A stretch of 20,798 nt of DNA from an uncultured Porphyromonadaceae bacterium (GCA_902462525.1 CABQCA010000025.1:1-20798), one strand, 5' to 3'; shown: positions 1-7,746, counted from the stretch's first letter. Numbers and translations: made by a program. The notes: generated from the letters alone by a model not told the origin.

Positions 1-1126
1 GTTCGATGTAGCTGCTGAGTTCGCGTTTGAGTTCGTCGCCGGTAAGACCACTCTTGTCGACCTTTGTCATGATAAGGTAAACGGCGTCGGTGTCGCTCTT
101 GAAAATCAGGGTGCTGCGAATGTAGTTGAGAGCCGCTTCGAGGTATTCGCGCTGGCTCAGGCCTTCGTAGAGGCGGCCGTCGGCGCCGTATTCGAGCACG
201 AAGAAATGTATCTTGCGGCTTTTGGTGCGCTTGTCGGTGAGAATATTGCTCACTGTCTTCAGAGCGTTTTCTTCGCCGGTGGTCAGCTGTATGCCCGCGT
301 CTTTTTTGTACATGCAGCGTGTCAGCTCACCGGCGAGGTCGATGCAGGTTATAGGGTGTATGCAGTTGTCGTCGTCTTCGAGCGAAAAGCTCATCGCCGA
401 TGTCGAGTATATCGATGTTGAGGCCGGCAGGGTGCACACTCTGCCGTTGGCAAGAAAGCAGCGCGACAGATGCATCATGTAGGCATAGCCCTGGCAGTTG
501 TTTTCCTTTATCATGCTCCGGGCCACATGGCCGTTGTTCGCCACCGACAGGATAGCGCCCAGGGCGCAGCTTTTGCCCGAGGCCGGTATGCCCCAGAAAT
601 ATACCTCTGTCGAAGGAAACTCTATTCGTTCGAGGGGCTTGGTCGGGCTGATGGCGTCGCTGTCCGAACGCGCTTCGCCGTGGTTGAGATAGTAGAGGAA
701 TTTTCCGTCAATGCCTATGTTCTCGAGGTCTTCGGTCGAAATGGTGCCGTTATGCAGCAGTTTCTTTATCACCGAGGCGCGCAGGAAATTGTTGTCGCGG
801 GCTATGAGGCGCAGAAACTCGTCTTTGCTGATGCCGCTCCGGTTGTTCGGGTTGAGAGCTGCCTCGATAATGTTCACACGGTGTTCGTCGGGGTCGATGA
901 CAGTCAGAGGCACATTCTCGATTCTGTCGATGAAGTCGAGCACGGCGTAGCGCTTCGGATGACGTATTTCTCCGATGATGCAGCGGGCTTCGTCGGCGCG
1001 CTCGGTGCCGGAAAATTCGTCGATGAAAGCCTGCAGGGCCGAAATGCTGTTTTTATTTACTTCGGGCCACCGGCGGTCGGCACGGAGGTTGCGCACCCCC
1101 TCGTTTTCTGTTCCGTAGTCTTGCAT
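1..1126 (-). CDS. P-loop protein with GTPase-like motifs, partial (3' end outside window)
   Basis: The minus-strand frame is open from the ATG at 1126 to the left edge (375 codons, no stop). The only possible ATG follows an in-frame stop at 1153-1151. Visible motifs are a Walker A/G1 loop GIPASGKS at residues 179-186, a G3-like DLAGE at 263-267, and TKVD at 354-357, which resembles the G4 (N/T)KxD motif. Together they suggest a G-domain, probably a GTPase. Residues 1-170 are charged and look mainly helical, with no motif I recognise. No signal peptide or membrane segment is seen, so the protein is probably cytoplasmic. It starts 24 nt after the membrane-protein gene on the same strand, so the two are likely co-transcribed and may act together at the inner membrane. 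The cellular function is unknown. An ATPase is possible, because the residues that set base specificity are not certain. Confidence 0.8.
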   Translation of the reverse strand, partial: MQDYGTENEGVRNLRADRRWPEVNKNSISALQAFIDEFSGTERADEARCIIGEIRHPKRYAVLDFIDRIENVPLTVIDPDEHRVNIIEAALNPNNRSGISKDEFLRLIARDNNFLRASVIKKLLHNGTISTEDLENIGIDGKFLYYLNHGEARSDSDAISPTKPLERIEFPSTEVYFWGIPASGKSCALGAILSVANNGHVARSMIKENNCQGYAYMMHLSRCFLANGRVCTLPASTSIYSTSAMSFSLEDDDNCIHPITCIDLAGELTRCMYKKDAGIQLTTGEENALKTVSNILTDKRTKSRKIHFFVLEYGADGRLYEGLSQREYLEAALNYIRSTLIFKSDTDAVYLIMTKVDKSGLTGDELKRELSSYIE

Positions 1127-1150
1127 ATTCGTTGGGTTGGAGAGAGTTCG

Positions 1151-2143
1151 TTAAAAATCCATTGAGGTGTCGCTTTTACGTGAGCCGGATACTGTGGCGC
1201 TGACACCGGCGAGATCGTCGAAGCTGTCGCGGCGTTTGCCCAGCAGCCTGTAGTTGCTCTTGGTGTGGCGCGCCTGCAGAAAGTAGGGCAGCAGTAGCAT
1301 CAGGAACACGATTATTCCGAAAACTACGGCTTCGGCTACCGGTGCTTTCCGGGTTGTGAAAATCGATGCGATGTTGTCGATTCCGCTCACGGCGTCGGCC
1401 ACGCAGCCGCTGTCGAATGAAGCTGCGTCGCCTTCGTTGGAGAGCGTCTTCTGCGACATCTTTTTGAGTTCGCTGTTCCACGACAGCAGCGCCGACTTGA
1501 TTTCGCGGGTGTTGCCGATGAGGAAAACGTTCCACACTGTTGCTCCGTTGTCGGCATTGTCGATCCATCGCACGGCAAGGTCCTTGAGGTCTGTGTAGTT
1601 TGGCGAGAGCAGTTGCAGACGCAGCGCTTCGAGCATATTGTGCTTCTGTACCTCTTCTTTTCCGGCCTTGAAACCGGCTTCGGCCCATGCCTGCGGGTCG
1701 GCGGTTCGCCGGGCAATTATGCCGTCGAGACGGCTCTCGTAGGCAGCGATTCGGGCGGCGGCGTAGCTGTCGTAGTCGGCGAAGAGCTGTCGCGAGCCGT
1801 TGATTGATTTCTGAAATTCGGCCACTACGGCATCGTTCTGCGAGTGAACAGTCCAGAAATGCGCCATCGACACCATGCCGGCGACAAATACAAGGGGCGA
1901 CAACAGCAGCAGCATGCGCTCGGCCACGATTTTTCGCGACATCCTTACACCGGAGGCTTTAAGCTGCTGGGCGCCGATAAAGACAAGAAGATATGCCAGA
2001 GCCGTAAGAGCCATGCCGATAAGCCCGTAGATGAAATTGCCGTCGGTGAGATATGTGAAACCCATGAAGGAAATGTAGCAGACCGCAATAAGGGCAGCGA
2101 ATGCAAAGATATGGCCCCACGAGAATTTAAGTCGTTCGTTCAT
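1151..2143 (-). CDS. Four-helix membrane protein of unknown function
   Basis: A 330-residue protein starting at the ATG at 2143-2141. Hydrophobic segments lie at about residues 11-32, 37-58, 77-97 and 270-290. Between the third and fourth is a polar, helix-rich region of about 170 residues (100-267) that may lie outside the inner membrane. The C-terminal tail (291-330) is basic and serine-rich, and with four helices it would be on the same side as the N-terminus. I do not recognise the family. The P-loop protein gene follows after 24 nt, in the same frame and on the same strand, so a membrane partner for that protein is the most economical reading. A -7-like box (TAACTTTG, minus strand, 2228-2221) and a small leader hairpin lie upstream. 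Confidence 0.8.
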   Translation of the reverse strand: MNERLKFSWGHIFAFAALIAVCYISFMGFTYLTDGNFIYGLIGMALTALAYLLVFIGAQQLKASGVRMSRKIVAERMLLLLSPLVFVAGMVSMAHFWTVHSQNDAVVAEFQKSINGSRQLFADYDSYAAARIAAYESRLDGIIARRTADPQAWAEAGFKAGKEEVQKHNMLEALRLQLLSPNYTDLKDLAVRWIDNADNGATVWNVFLIGNTREIKSALLSWNSELKKMSQKTLSNEGDAASFDSGCVADAVSGIDNIASIFTTRKAPVAEAVVFGIIVFLMLLLPYFLQARHTKSNYRLLGKRRDSFDDLAGVSATVSGSRKSDTSMDF

Positions 2144-2161
2144 CGGAATTCGTAGAATATT

Positions 2162-2182
2162 CCCCGGTCTTCAGAGACGGGG
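2162..2182 (-). other. Leader hairpin before membrane-protein gene
   Basis: CCCCG/CGGGG arms continue through TCT/AGA with one bulged G and a four-base loop. The hairpin ends 18 nt upstream of the ATG at 2143, so in the minus-strand transcript it would sit in the 5' leader, where it could affect translation or mRNA stability. It could also be chance. Confidence 0.3.
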
Positions 2183-2220
2183 CGATTGGTTTAATAGGTT
2201 GTAATAAAGGTATTAATATG

Positions 2221-2228
2221 CAAAGTTA
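2221..2228 (-). promoter_or_regulatory. Candidate -7 box for membrane/P-loop gene pair
   Basis: On the minus strand this reads TAACTTTG, which fits the Bacteroidota -7 consensus TAnnTTTG and would give a leader of roughly 70 nt. No clear -33 TTTG is seen at the expected distance, so the call rests on the -7 box alone. Confidence 0.4.
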
Positions 2229-2258
2229 TAGATAAAAAATGAGAAAAATCAGCTCGTT

Positions 2259-2286
2259 TTGTTAAAAAGCATTAATTAACAATGCT
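2259..2286. repeat. Nested short palindromes
   Basis: Two overlapping inverted repeats: TTGTTAA (2259-2265) with TTAACAA (2276-2282), and AGCATT (2268-2273) with AATGCT (2281-2286). They lie between the two candidate promoters, next to the 11-bp inverted repeat, and could be protein-binding sites. Confidence 0.45.
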
Positions 2287-2287
2287 G

Positions 2288-2335
2288 TTTTCTCCAATGT
2301 GCGTCGGATGCCGGCTTTCCTGCAATTGGAGAAAA
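2288..2335. repeat. 11-bp perfect inverted repeat, candidate operator
   Basis: TTTTCTCCAAT at 2288-2298 is matched exactly by its reverse complement at 2325-2335, with 26 nt between. The two half-site centres are 37 bp apart, about 3.5 helical turns. It lies about 50 bp upstream of the -7 box of the export operon and between divergent genes, where a terminator is not expected, so an operator or regulator site is more likely. No regulator gene is in the window. Confidence 0.5.
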
Positions 2336-2383
2336 ATGCGTTTTTTTAGACATAAGGGAGAACAGACTTCGACAATAATTTGG

Positions 2384-2391
2384 TAAATTTG
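2384..2391 (+). promoter_or_regulatory. Candidate -7 box of TolC-HlyD-ABC2 operon
   Basis: TAAATTTG fits the Bacteroidota -7 consensus TAnnTTTG and lies about 100 nt before the first ATG of the operon. No good -33 TTTG is seen 19-21 nt upstream, so the promoter may be weak or need an activator. Confidence 0.45.
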
Positions 2392-2493
2392 CATCGGCTC
2401 AGCCCGTGGCTGAACAAAGCCTCCGGGCCGGTGGTTTTAAATTTATTAAAAGAGTTCATCAAATCATAAAACACAAATTTCAACTAATTCAGA

Positions 2494-4026
2494 ATGAAAT
2501 TACGCAATATCTACTTCAGGCTTTGTTGCGCTGTGCTGTCTTTACTGCCGGCCGGATTTGCCCCCGCTCAGGAATATGCCGTGCAGCCCGATGCCACCGT
2601 GCGGCTCGACGGTGTGATATCGCTCGATTCGTGCCGTGCAATGGCTCTGACAAACAATAAACAGCTGATGATAGCCCGCCAGAGGATTGTAAAGGCCGAA
2701 TACCAGAACAAAGAGGCTTTTGCGGCCTATCTGCCTGCCATCGATTTCAATGGAGGCTATATATATAATCAGCGGAATATAAGCCTGCTGAGCAAGAGCG
2801 ACTACCTGCAGCCTGTCGATCAGACCTCGCTCGGCGCCATCGCGCAGAAGTATCCTCATCTGGGTCAGGCACTCCAGGGCATCATGGCCGACCCGCAGAC
2901 CGCGCCGGTTGTCGGTGAGGCCATCGGAGCTGTCAACGATGTCATCGGCATGACGAACAACACTCTGCGCAAGTCGACAAGCTATGATATCCATAATGTG
3001 TTCTTCGGTGCAATCACCCTCACCCAGCCCGTGTATATGGGCGGCAAGATTGTGGCAATGAACCGTCTGACAAAGGCTGCCGAGGGCGCCGCACGCGAGC
3101 TGCGCAACAATGAAGCCGAGAATGTGGTCTATGCCGTCGACGCGGCCTACTGGCTTGTGGTGTCGCTAAAAGCGAAGAAAGAACTTGCGCAAAGTTTTGT
3201 GAATCTGCTCGATTCTCTCAGCCGCAATGTTCATCTCATGGTGGCCGAAGGAGTGGCCACACGTTCCGACGCTCTCAGTGTCGATGTGAAGCTCAATGCA
3301 GCTCAGGTCGACCTTGTGAAGGTCGACAACGGACTGGTGCTTTCGCGCATGGCTCTGGCGCAGGTGTGCGGACTGCCTGTCAACACTGTTTTCACTCTTG
3401 CCGATGAGGACAACGCTGCCGCCGTTCCCGCCGAAGGCGTGGCTCCTGAGGGCGGCTACGACATGGAGGCGGTCTTCGAGCGCCGTCCCGACATGCGTGC
3501 TCTCCGATATGCCGTCGAGGCGGCACGTCAGGAAAAACGTGTGGCATTGTCGTCGATGCTTCCTAATGTAGGTCTTATAGGAGCTTACGAGTTTTCGAAT
3601 CCCAATGCTTTCAATGGTTTTTCAAAGCGCTTCAAGGGCTCTTTCTCAGTGGGTGCCATGGTCAGCATTCCCATCTGGCACTGGGGCGGTAACAGGGCCA
3701 GATTCAAGGCCGCCGAAGCTGCCGAGAATATCCGAAGGCTTGAACTTGCCGATGCCCGTGAACTTGTGACCCTGCAGGTGAATCAGGCTTCGTTCAAAAC
3801 CCAGGAGGCATACAAGACCTATGACATGACAATGACGAACCTCGCCAAAGCAGACGAAAACCTGCGCACCGCCACTCTTGCTTTCCGCGAGGGTGTGGCA
3901 ACAACCGACAACGTAATGGAGGCCCAGACGGCATGGCTCAAGGCTCATTCCGAGCAGATCGACGCCATGATTGATGTACAGCTATGCCAGACATACCTTG
4001 CCAAGACTCTGGGTACGTTGAGATAG
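2494..4026 (+). CDS. TolC-family outer membrane efflux protein
   Basis: A 510-residue protein with an N-terminal signal peptide (about residues 1-26, hydrophobic core then PAGFAPAQ). The family forms trimeric outer membrane channels with a long periplasmic coiled-coil barrel. Both internal repeats are visible. The first begins with LDSCRAMALTNNKQL near residue 44 and runs to the strand around ITLTQPVYMGGKI near 190. The second includes ERRPDMRALRYAVEAA near 330 and the strand SVGAMVSIPIWHWGG near 390. The region between the first helix and the first strand has extra sequence (about residues 105-165). The protein is the first in an export operon and is followed after 62 nt by its likely adaptor. 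Substrate is unknown; drugs, lipids or peptides are possible. Confidence 0.9.
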   Translation: MKLRNIYFRLCCAVLSLLPAGFAPAQEYAVQPDATVRLDGVISLDSCRAMALTNNKQLMIARQRIVKAEYQNKEAFAAYLPAIDFNGGYIYNQRNISLLSKSDYLQPVDQTSLGAIAQKYPHLGQALQGIMADPQTAPVVGEAIGAVNDVIGMTNNTLRKSTSYDIHNVFFGAITLTQPVYMGGKIVAMNRLTKAAEGAARELRNNEAENVVYAVDAAYWLVVSLKAKKELAQSFVNLLDSLSRNVHLMVAEGVATRSDALSVDVKLNAAQVDLVKVDNGLVLSRMALAQVCGLPVNTVFTLADEDNAAAVPAEGVAPEGGYDMEAVFERRPDMRALRYAVEAARQEKRVALSSMLPNVGLIGAYEFSNPNAFNGFSKRFKGSFSVGAMVSIPIWHWGGNRARFKAAEAAENIRRLELADARELVTLQVNQASFKTQEAYKTYDMTMTNLAKADENLRTATLAFREGVATTDNVMEAQTAWLKAHSEQIDAMIDVQLCQTYLAKTLGTLR

Positions 4027-4088
4027 GGGCAAGGCCCATGTCGACCGGCTCAGACAATCAATATTAAAAATCAAAATAGAACAAAAAT

Positions 4089-5099
4089 ATGACACAGAGT
4101 CAAAATGAGGAAAAAAAGGCCAACCGCACGCTGATGCTTACCATGGCCGTGGTGGTGGCCGCTGTCGCAGTCATCGCTGTGATAGGCTTTGTTTTCATGA
4201 ACCGCCCCGATTCCTACATCGAGGGGCAGGTCGAAGGCACCAATGTGCGCATTTCGGGCAAACTTCCCGGCCGTGTCCACGACCTTTATGTGCAGGAAGG
4301 CGACACTGTTCATGCCGGCGACACTCTGGTGCACATCCACTCTTCGGTAGCCGAGGCACAATTAGGGCAGGCCGAAGCCATGCGCGAGGTGGCATCGTCG
4401 CAGAACCGCAAAATCGACGCCGGCACTCGGCGTCAGATTATCAGCGCCGCCGAGGACATGCTTAGGCAGGCCGAGGCCGGCGTAACAATTGCCAAAAAGA
4501 CCTACGACCGTATGGAGCGGCTCTTCGCCGAGGGCGTGATTCCCGAGCAGAAACGCGACGAGGCCAAGGCGGCCTATGACGTCGCCGTCGGCGCACGCGA
4601 TGCCGCCGCAAGTCAGCTGTCGCTGGCTCGTGCCGGTGCGCAGCGCGAGGACAAAGAGTCGGCCGAAGCTCTCGTCCAGGCTGCCGGCAGCGGTGTCGAT
4701 CAGGTGCTGGCCGTGCTCGACGACAGCTACCTCACCGCGCCTTTCGACGGCACCATCGACCAGATTTATCCCGAAGAAGGCGAACTTGTGTCTCTCGGTG
4801 CGCCCATAATGAGCCTGTTGCGTACCGATGACCGCTATGTGGTCTTCAATGTGCGCGAGGAACTCCTCGACCGCCTCACCATGGGCAAGGAAATCGAGGT
4901 GATGATTCCGGCCTTGGGCAAAAAGAAGATAAATGTGAAAATCTACTATATCCGCGACATGGGCAGCTATGCGACATGGCGCTCCACCAAGTCGACCGGC
5001 AGCTACGACAGCCGCACGTTCCAGATCAAGGCCCGCCCCACCGAAGACGTTCCCGGCCTTCGTCCGGGTATGTCGGTAGTCTTCGAACAACCCGAATAA
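4089..5099 (+). CDS. HlyD/EmrA-family periplasmic adaptor (membrane fusion protein)
   Basis: A 336-residue protein with one N-terminal membrane anchor (about residues 15-36). A biotinyl/lipoyl-like half follows (about 45-85, ISGKLPGRVHDLYVQEGDTV), then a helical hairpin rich in Ala, Glu and Lys (about 90-210), then the second lipoyl half and barrel (YLTAPFDGTIDQIYPEEGELV near 215-240). The C-terminal strand pattern GLRPGMSVVF is typical of the family. Such adaptors link an inner membrane pump to TolC. Its place between the TolC gene and two ABC-2 permeases supports that role. The leader is AT-rich and no Shine-Dalgarno sequence is seen, as usual in this phylum. Confidence 0.92.
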   Translation: MTQSQNEEKKANRTLMLTMAVVVAAVAVIAVIGFVFMNRPDSYIEGQVEGTNVRISGKLPGRVHDLYVQEGDTVHAGDTLVHIHSSVAEAQLGQAEAMREVASSQNRKIDAGTRRQIISAAEDMLRQAEAGVTIAKKTYDRMERLFAEGVIPEQKRDEAKAAYDVAVGARDAAASQLSLARAGAQREDKESAEALVQAAGSGVDQVLAVLDDSYLTAPFDGTIDQIYPEEGELVSLGAPIMSLLRTDDRYVVFNVREELLDRLTMGKEIEVMIPALGKKKINVKIYYIRDMGSYATWRSTKSTGSYDSRTFQIKARPTEDVPGLRPGMSVVFEQPE

Positions 5100-5159
5100 A
5101 ACTTAAACAATAGAATAATAAGAAAAGCCCGTCAGCCTGTCCGCCCAAAAGAAAAAGAT

Positions 5160-6314
5160 ATGTTTAAAGCCGGAATAAAGCGTGAAATACACCGTATGGG
5201 TTCGCGGAAGATGTATATCTTCGGCATGGTCGTCGTGCCGGTGTTCTGCATCGTCTTCTTCCTGAGCCTGCTCGGCCGGGGGCTTCCCGACCACGTTCCC
5301 ACGGCAGTGGTCGACCTCGACCATTCATCGATGAGCCGCAGTGTCACCCGCTCGTTGCGTGCCCTGCAGGTACTCGACATCTGCAAAGAGGCCGAAAGCT
5401 ACGACGATGCCCTCGCTCAGGTGCGGCGCGGCGAGATTTTCGGCTTTTTCGTCATTCCGGCAAACTTCGAACGCGACGCCCTCGGCGGCGATCCTCCCAC
5501 ACTCGAGTACTACACGAACATGACATACTTTGTGCCCGGCACTCTGTCGTTCAAAGGTTTCAAGACAGTGGCCGTGGCGACAGCCGGAGGAGTGGTGCAG
5601 CAGACCCTCGTAAGCATGGGAGTAGGGCAGCAGAGTATTTCGTCTCTTGTTCAGCCGGTGGTAATCGATCAGTTCCCTCTCGGCAACCCGTGGATGAACT
5701 ATTCGATATACCTCACGCCATCGTTCGCCATGGCGGCGTTCGCTCTCATGATAGTGCTGATGACGGTGTTCTCCATCACCATCGAAATCAAGGAGCACAC
5801 TTCGCCGCAGTGGCTTGCCGAAAACGGCGGAAGCATTCTGCAGGCTGTCACCACCAAACTATTGCCGCAGACCGTGGTCTTCTCGGCCGTCGGCCTTCTC
5901 ATTCAGTGGCTCATGTTCGGTTACAGCCTGTTCCCTCTCAACGGCAGCCTCGCTGCCATGATAGCGGCCACGCTGCTCATGGTGGTGGCCTGTCAGGCCT
6001 TCGCGCTGTTCATATGCTCGGTGTTCCCGAATCCGCGCCTGGCCTTCAGCACGAGTGCCCTTTTCTGCATTCTCACCTTCTCTTTCGCCGCTTTTTCCTT
6101 CCCGGTGGAAAGCATGTACGGCGCCGTTGCCATTTTCAGCTATCTGGCGCCGGTGCGCTACTGGTTTCTCATCTACATCAACGAGGCTCTCAATGGCTAC
6201 GGTCTCTACTATTCGCGCCTGTGGTTCGCGGCCCTTCTTCTGTTTCCCCTGCTGTCGTGGGTGCTTCTCGGCCGCCTCAAAAAGGCATGTCTGAATCCTG
6301 TTTACGTTCCATGA
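5160..6314 (+). CDS. ABC-2 type transporter permease (first of pair)
   Basis: A 384-residue inner membrane protein with the architecture of ABC2_membrane_3 (YhhJ/YbhS-like) permeases. It has one N-terminal helix (about 19-40), a large extracytoplasmic domain (about 41-180, starting TAVVDLDHSSMSRSVTRSL), and a C-terminal bundle of five or so helices (about 185-375). The family works with an ATPase subunit, a HlyD-type adaptor and TolC to export drugs or lipids. The adaptor gene lies 60 nt upstream and the second permease starts 1 nt after this stop, which suggests translational coupling and a heterodimer. No ATP-binding motif is present here or in any other gene of the operon. Confidence 0.88.
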   Translation: MFKAGIKREIHRMGSRKMYIFGMVVVPVFCIVFFLSLLGRGLPDHVPTAVVDLDHSSMSRSVTRSLRALQVLDICKEAESYDDALAQVRRGEIFGFFVIPANFERDALGGDPPTLEYYTNMTYFVPGTLSFKGFKTVAVATAGGVVQQTLVSMGVGQQSISSLVQPVVIDQFPLGNPWMNYSIYLTPSFAMAAFALMIVLMTVFSITIEIKEHTSPQWLAENGGSILQAVTTKLLPQTVVFSAVGLLIQWLMFGYSLFPLNGSLAAMIAATLLMVVACQAFALFICSVFPNPRLAFSTSALFCILTFSFAAFSFPVESMYGAVAIFSYLAPVRYWFLIYINEALNGYGLYYSRLWFAALLLFPLLSWVLLGRLKKACLNPVYVP

Positions 6315-6315
6315 T

Positions 6316-7503
6316 ATGAAAGTCACTGCATATATCTCCGCATGGTTCGCCGGCATGGGGCGTGTATTCCGCCGCGAATTCCGGCTCGTCACAAAAGATG
6401 TGGGCGTGCTCCTGTTCTTTGTGTTCCTGCCATTGGTCTACCCGGTAATCTACACCATTATCTACAACCCCGAAGTCGTGCGGCAGATAAGAATAGCTGT
6501 CGTCGACGAATCGATGTCGGCCGCCTCGCGCGACCTTATCCGCAAGGTGTCGGCTCAGCCCGCTTTCGACATCTATGCCATCGAGCCGAACATGACCGAT
6601 GCACGCCGCCTCATGGCCGAAGGCAAGGTGTTCGGCATCATGCAGATAACGCCCGACTACGGCAAGGCGCTCGGCCGCGGCGAGCAGGCGCATGTCGAGT
6701 TCTACTCCGACATGAGTCTGCTGCTGCGCTACCGCACATTCGTGGCCGCCCTCACCGACCTGCAGATAGAGATGATTTCCGTCGTGACAGGCGAAAAAAT
6801 CGAAGCTACAGGCCTGGCGTCCATGGCCGGCGGCAGCGGTGGTCTGCCGGTGAAGAGCGAGAGCAACTTCCTGGGCGACACCGAGCAGGGCTTCGCATCG
6901 TTCGTCATTCCCGGCATCGTAATCCTCATTCTGCAGCAGAGCATGATACTCGGCATCACACTTCTCGGCGGTACATCACGTGAGCGGCGCCGCCGCTACG
7001 GCTACGACCCGCTGGCGGTGCCCGGTGTGCCGGTTTCGGCCACAGTATGGGGTAAGGCGCTGTGCTACACCGTGTTCTATATTCCTCTTACGGTCTATAT
7101 CCTCCGCTTTATTCCCGAAATGTTCAATCTGCCGCACTACGGCAACCCGGTCGACTACTACCTCTTCATCATGCCCATGCTTTTGGCGTCGGCATTCATG
7201 GGCCTTGCGCTCAACTATTTCATGAAAGAACGCGAGAGCGCTTTCATCATCATAGTGTTTACCTCGGTGGTGTTCCTCTTCCTCTCGGGCCTCACATGGC
7301 CGCGCTATGCCATGAGCCGCCTGTGGCTCTGGCTCGGCGACTGTGTGCCGGCAGTGTGGGGCGTCGAAGGCTTCATACGCATCAACAGCAACGCCGCCAC
7401 TCTCCCCGAAGTCGCCGGCGACTACACGGCTCTCTGGATTCTTGCCGCTGTCTACATGCTTCTGGCATGCCTCGTCACCCGGCTGACAGCGCGAAAACAG
7501 TAG
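6316..7503 (+). CDS. ABC-2 type transporter permease (second of pair)
   Basis: A 395-residue inner membrane protein with the same plan as its upstream neighbour: an N-terminal helix (about 30-50), an extracytoplasmic domain starting IRIAVVDESMSAASRDLIRKV (about 55-195), and a helical bundle (about 200-390). The loop GGTSRERRRRYGYDPL near 216-231 is basic and probably cytoplasmic. The start lies 1 nt after the stop of the first permease. The two are divergent paralogues and most likely form the two halves of one transporter. It is the last gene of the operon and is followed by a strong terminator. The ATPase partner is not in the window. Confidence 0.88.
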   Translation: MKVTAYISAWFAGMGRVFRREFRLVTKDVGVLLFFVFLPLVYPVIYTIIYNPEVVRQIRIAVVDESMSAASRDLIRKVSAQPAFDIYAIEPNMTDARRLMAEGKVFGIMQITPDYGKALGRGEQAHVEFYSDMSLLLRYRTFVAALTDLQIEMISVVTGEKIEATGLASMAGGSGGLPVKSESNFLGDTEQGFASFVIPGIVILILQQSMILGITLLGGTSRERRRRYGYDPLAVPGVPVSATVWGKALCYTVFYIPLTVYILRFIPEMFNLPHYGNPVDYYLFIMPMLLASAFMGLALNYFMKERESAFIIIVFTSVVFLFLSGLTWPRYAMSRLWLWLGDCVPAVWGVEGFIRINSNAATLPEVAGDYTALWILAAVYMLLACLVTRLTARKQ

Positions 7504-7524
7504 AACCACACTTTCTGTCATCAT

Positions 7525-7563
7525 AAGCCCGCCCAACACCGGTGATGTTGAGCGGGCTTTAAT
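7525..7563 (+). terminator. Rho-independent terminator of export operon
   Basis: A 14-bp stem with one mismatch (AAGCCCGCCCAACA at 7525-7538 with TGTTGAGCGGGCTT at 7546-7559), a seven-base loop, and a short T run at the 3' side. It starts 21 nt after the stop of the last permease gene. Confidence 0.78.
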
Positions 7564-7572
7564 CGTATGTAG

Positions 7573-7603
7573 GCGCCCTCAGCCGCCTGCATGAGGAGGG
7601 CGC
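7573..7603. repeat. GC-rich 8-bp inverted repeat
   Basis: GCGCCCTC (7573-7580) is matched by GAGGGCGC (7596-7603) with a 15-nt loop. It has no T run on either side. It may be a back-up termination structure or a binding site upstream of the pilus promoter. Confidence 0.35.
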
Positions 7604-7635
7604 ATATGTACCCTTTCATGGCTCGGAACAGCATT

Positions 7636-7663
7636 TTAACATTTGCGTTAACACTATTTAACA
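7636..7663. promoter_or_regulatory. Three TTAACA direct repeats before G tract
   Basis: TTAACA occurs at 7636, 7648 and 7658, with starts 12 and 10 nt apart, close to one helical turn. The repeats end 4 nt before the G tract. A matching arrangement precedes the second pilus locus. Binding of an activator to one face of the helix is inferred. Confidence 0.45.
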
Positions 7664-7667
7664 AAAC

Positions 7668-7675
7668 GGGGGGGG
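7668..7675 (+). repeat. G8 homopolymer in pilus promoter region
   Basis: Eight consecutive G between the TTAACA repeats and the -7 box TACCTTTG. It covers about where a -33 element would be expected, and no TTTG is present there. The same position in the second locus has G15, so the tract is a candidate slippage site that could change promoter spacing. Confidence 0.7.
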
Positions 7676-7693
7676 TAAATGTGAATTTATGTT

Positions 7694-7701
7694 TACCTTT
7701 G
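7694..7701 (+). promoter_or_regulatory. Candidate -7 box of first pilus locus
   Basis: TACCTTTG fits TAnnTTTG. It starts 18 nt after the G8 tract and 2 nt after AATTTATG (7684-7691), a sequence found at the same distance from the G tract in the second locus. The leader to the first ATG would be about 130 nt. A second box, TATCTTTG at 7739-7746, also fits and could be used instead. Confidence 0.5.
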
Positions 7702-7738
7702 TGGTCGTAATTTTCAGGTATACGAACCAATCTGTTGA

Positions 7739-7746
7739 TATCTTTG
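7739..7746 (+). promoter_or_regulatory. Alternative -7 box of first pilus locus
   Basis: TATCTTTG fits TAnnTTTG, with no clear -33 element. The second locus has a similar but weaker TGTCTTTG at 18994-19001, and both loci carry TTTTCAGG nearby (7711-7718; 19004-19011), though in different order relative to the box. Confidence 0.35.

Larger units (their letters stand above)
2144..2493. other. Divergent intergenic regulatory region
   Basis: This 350-bp AT-rich gap separates the minus-strand membrane gene from the plus-strand export operon and must hold promoters for both. It contains a TAnnTTTG box in each direction, a leader hairpin next to the membrane gene, nested palindromes at 2259-2286 and an 11-bp perfect inverted repeat at 2288-2335. 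No small gene with convincing features was seen. Confidence 0.7.

Noticed and set aside
470..1165. Plus-strand open frame (231 codons) at the left end
   Set aside because: It is antisense to the P-loop protein, whose motifs (GIPASGKS, DLAGE, TKVD) are clear on the minus strand.
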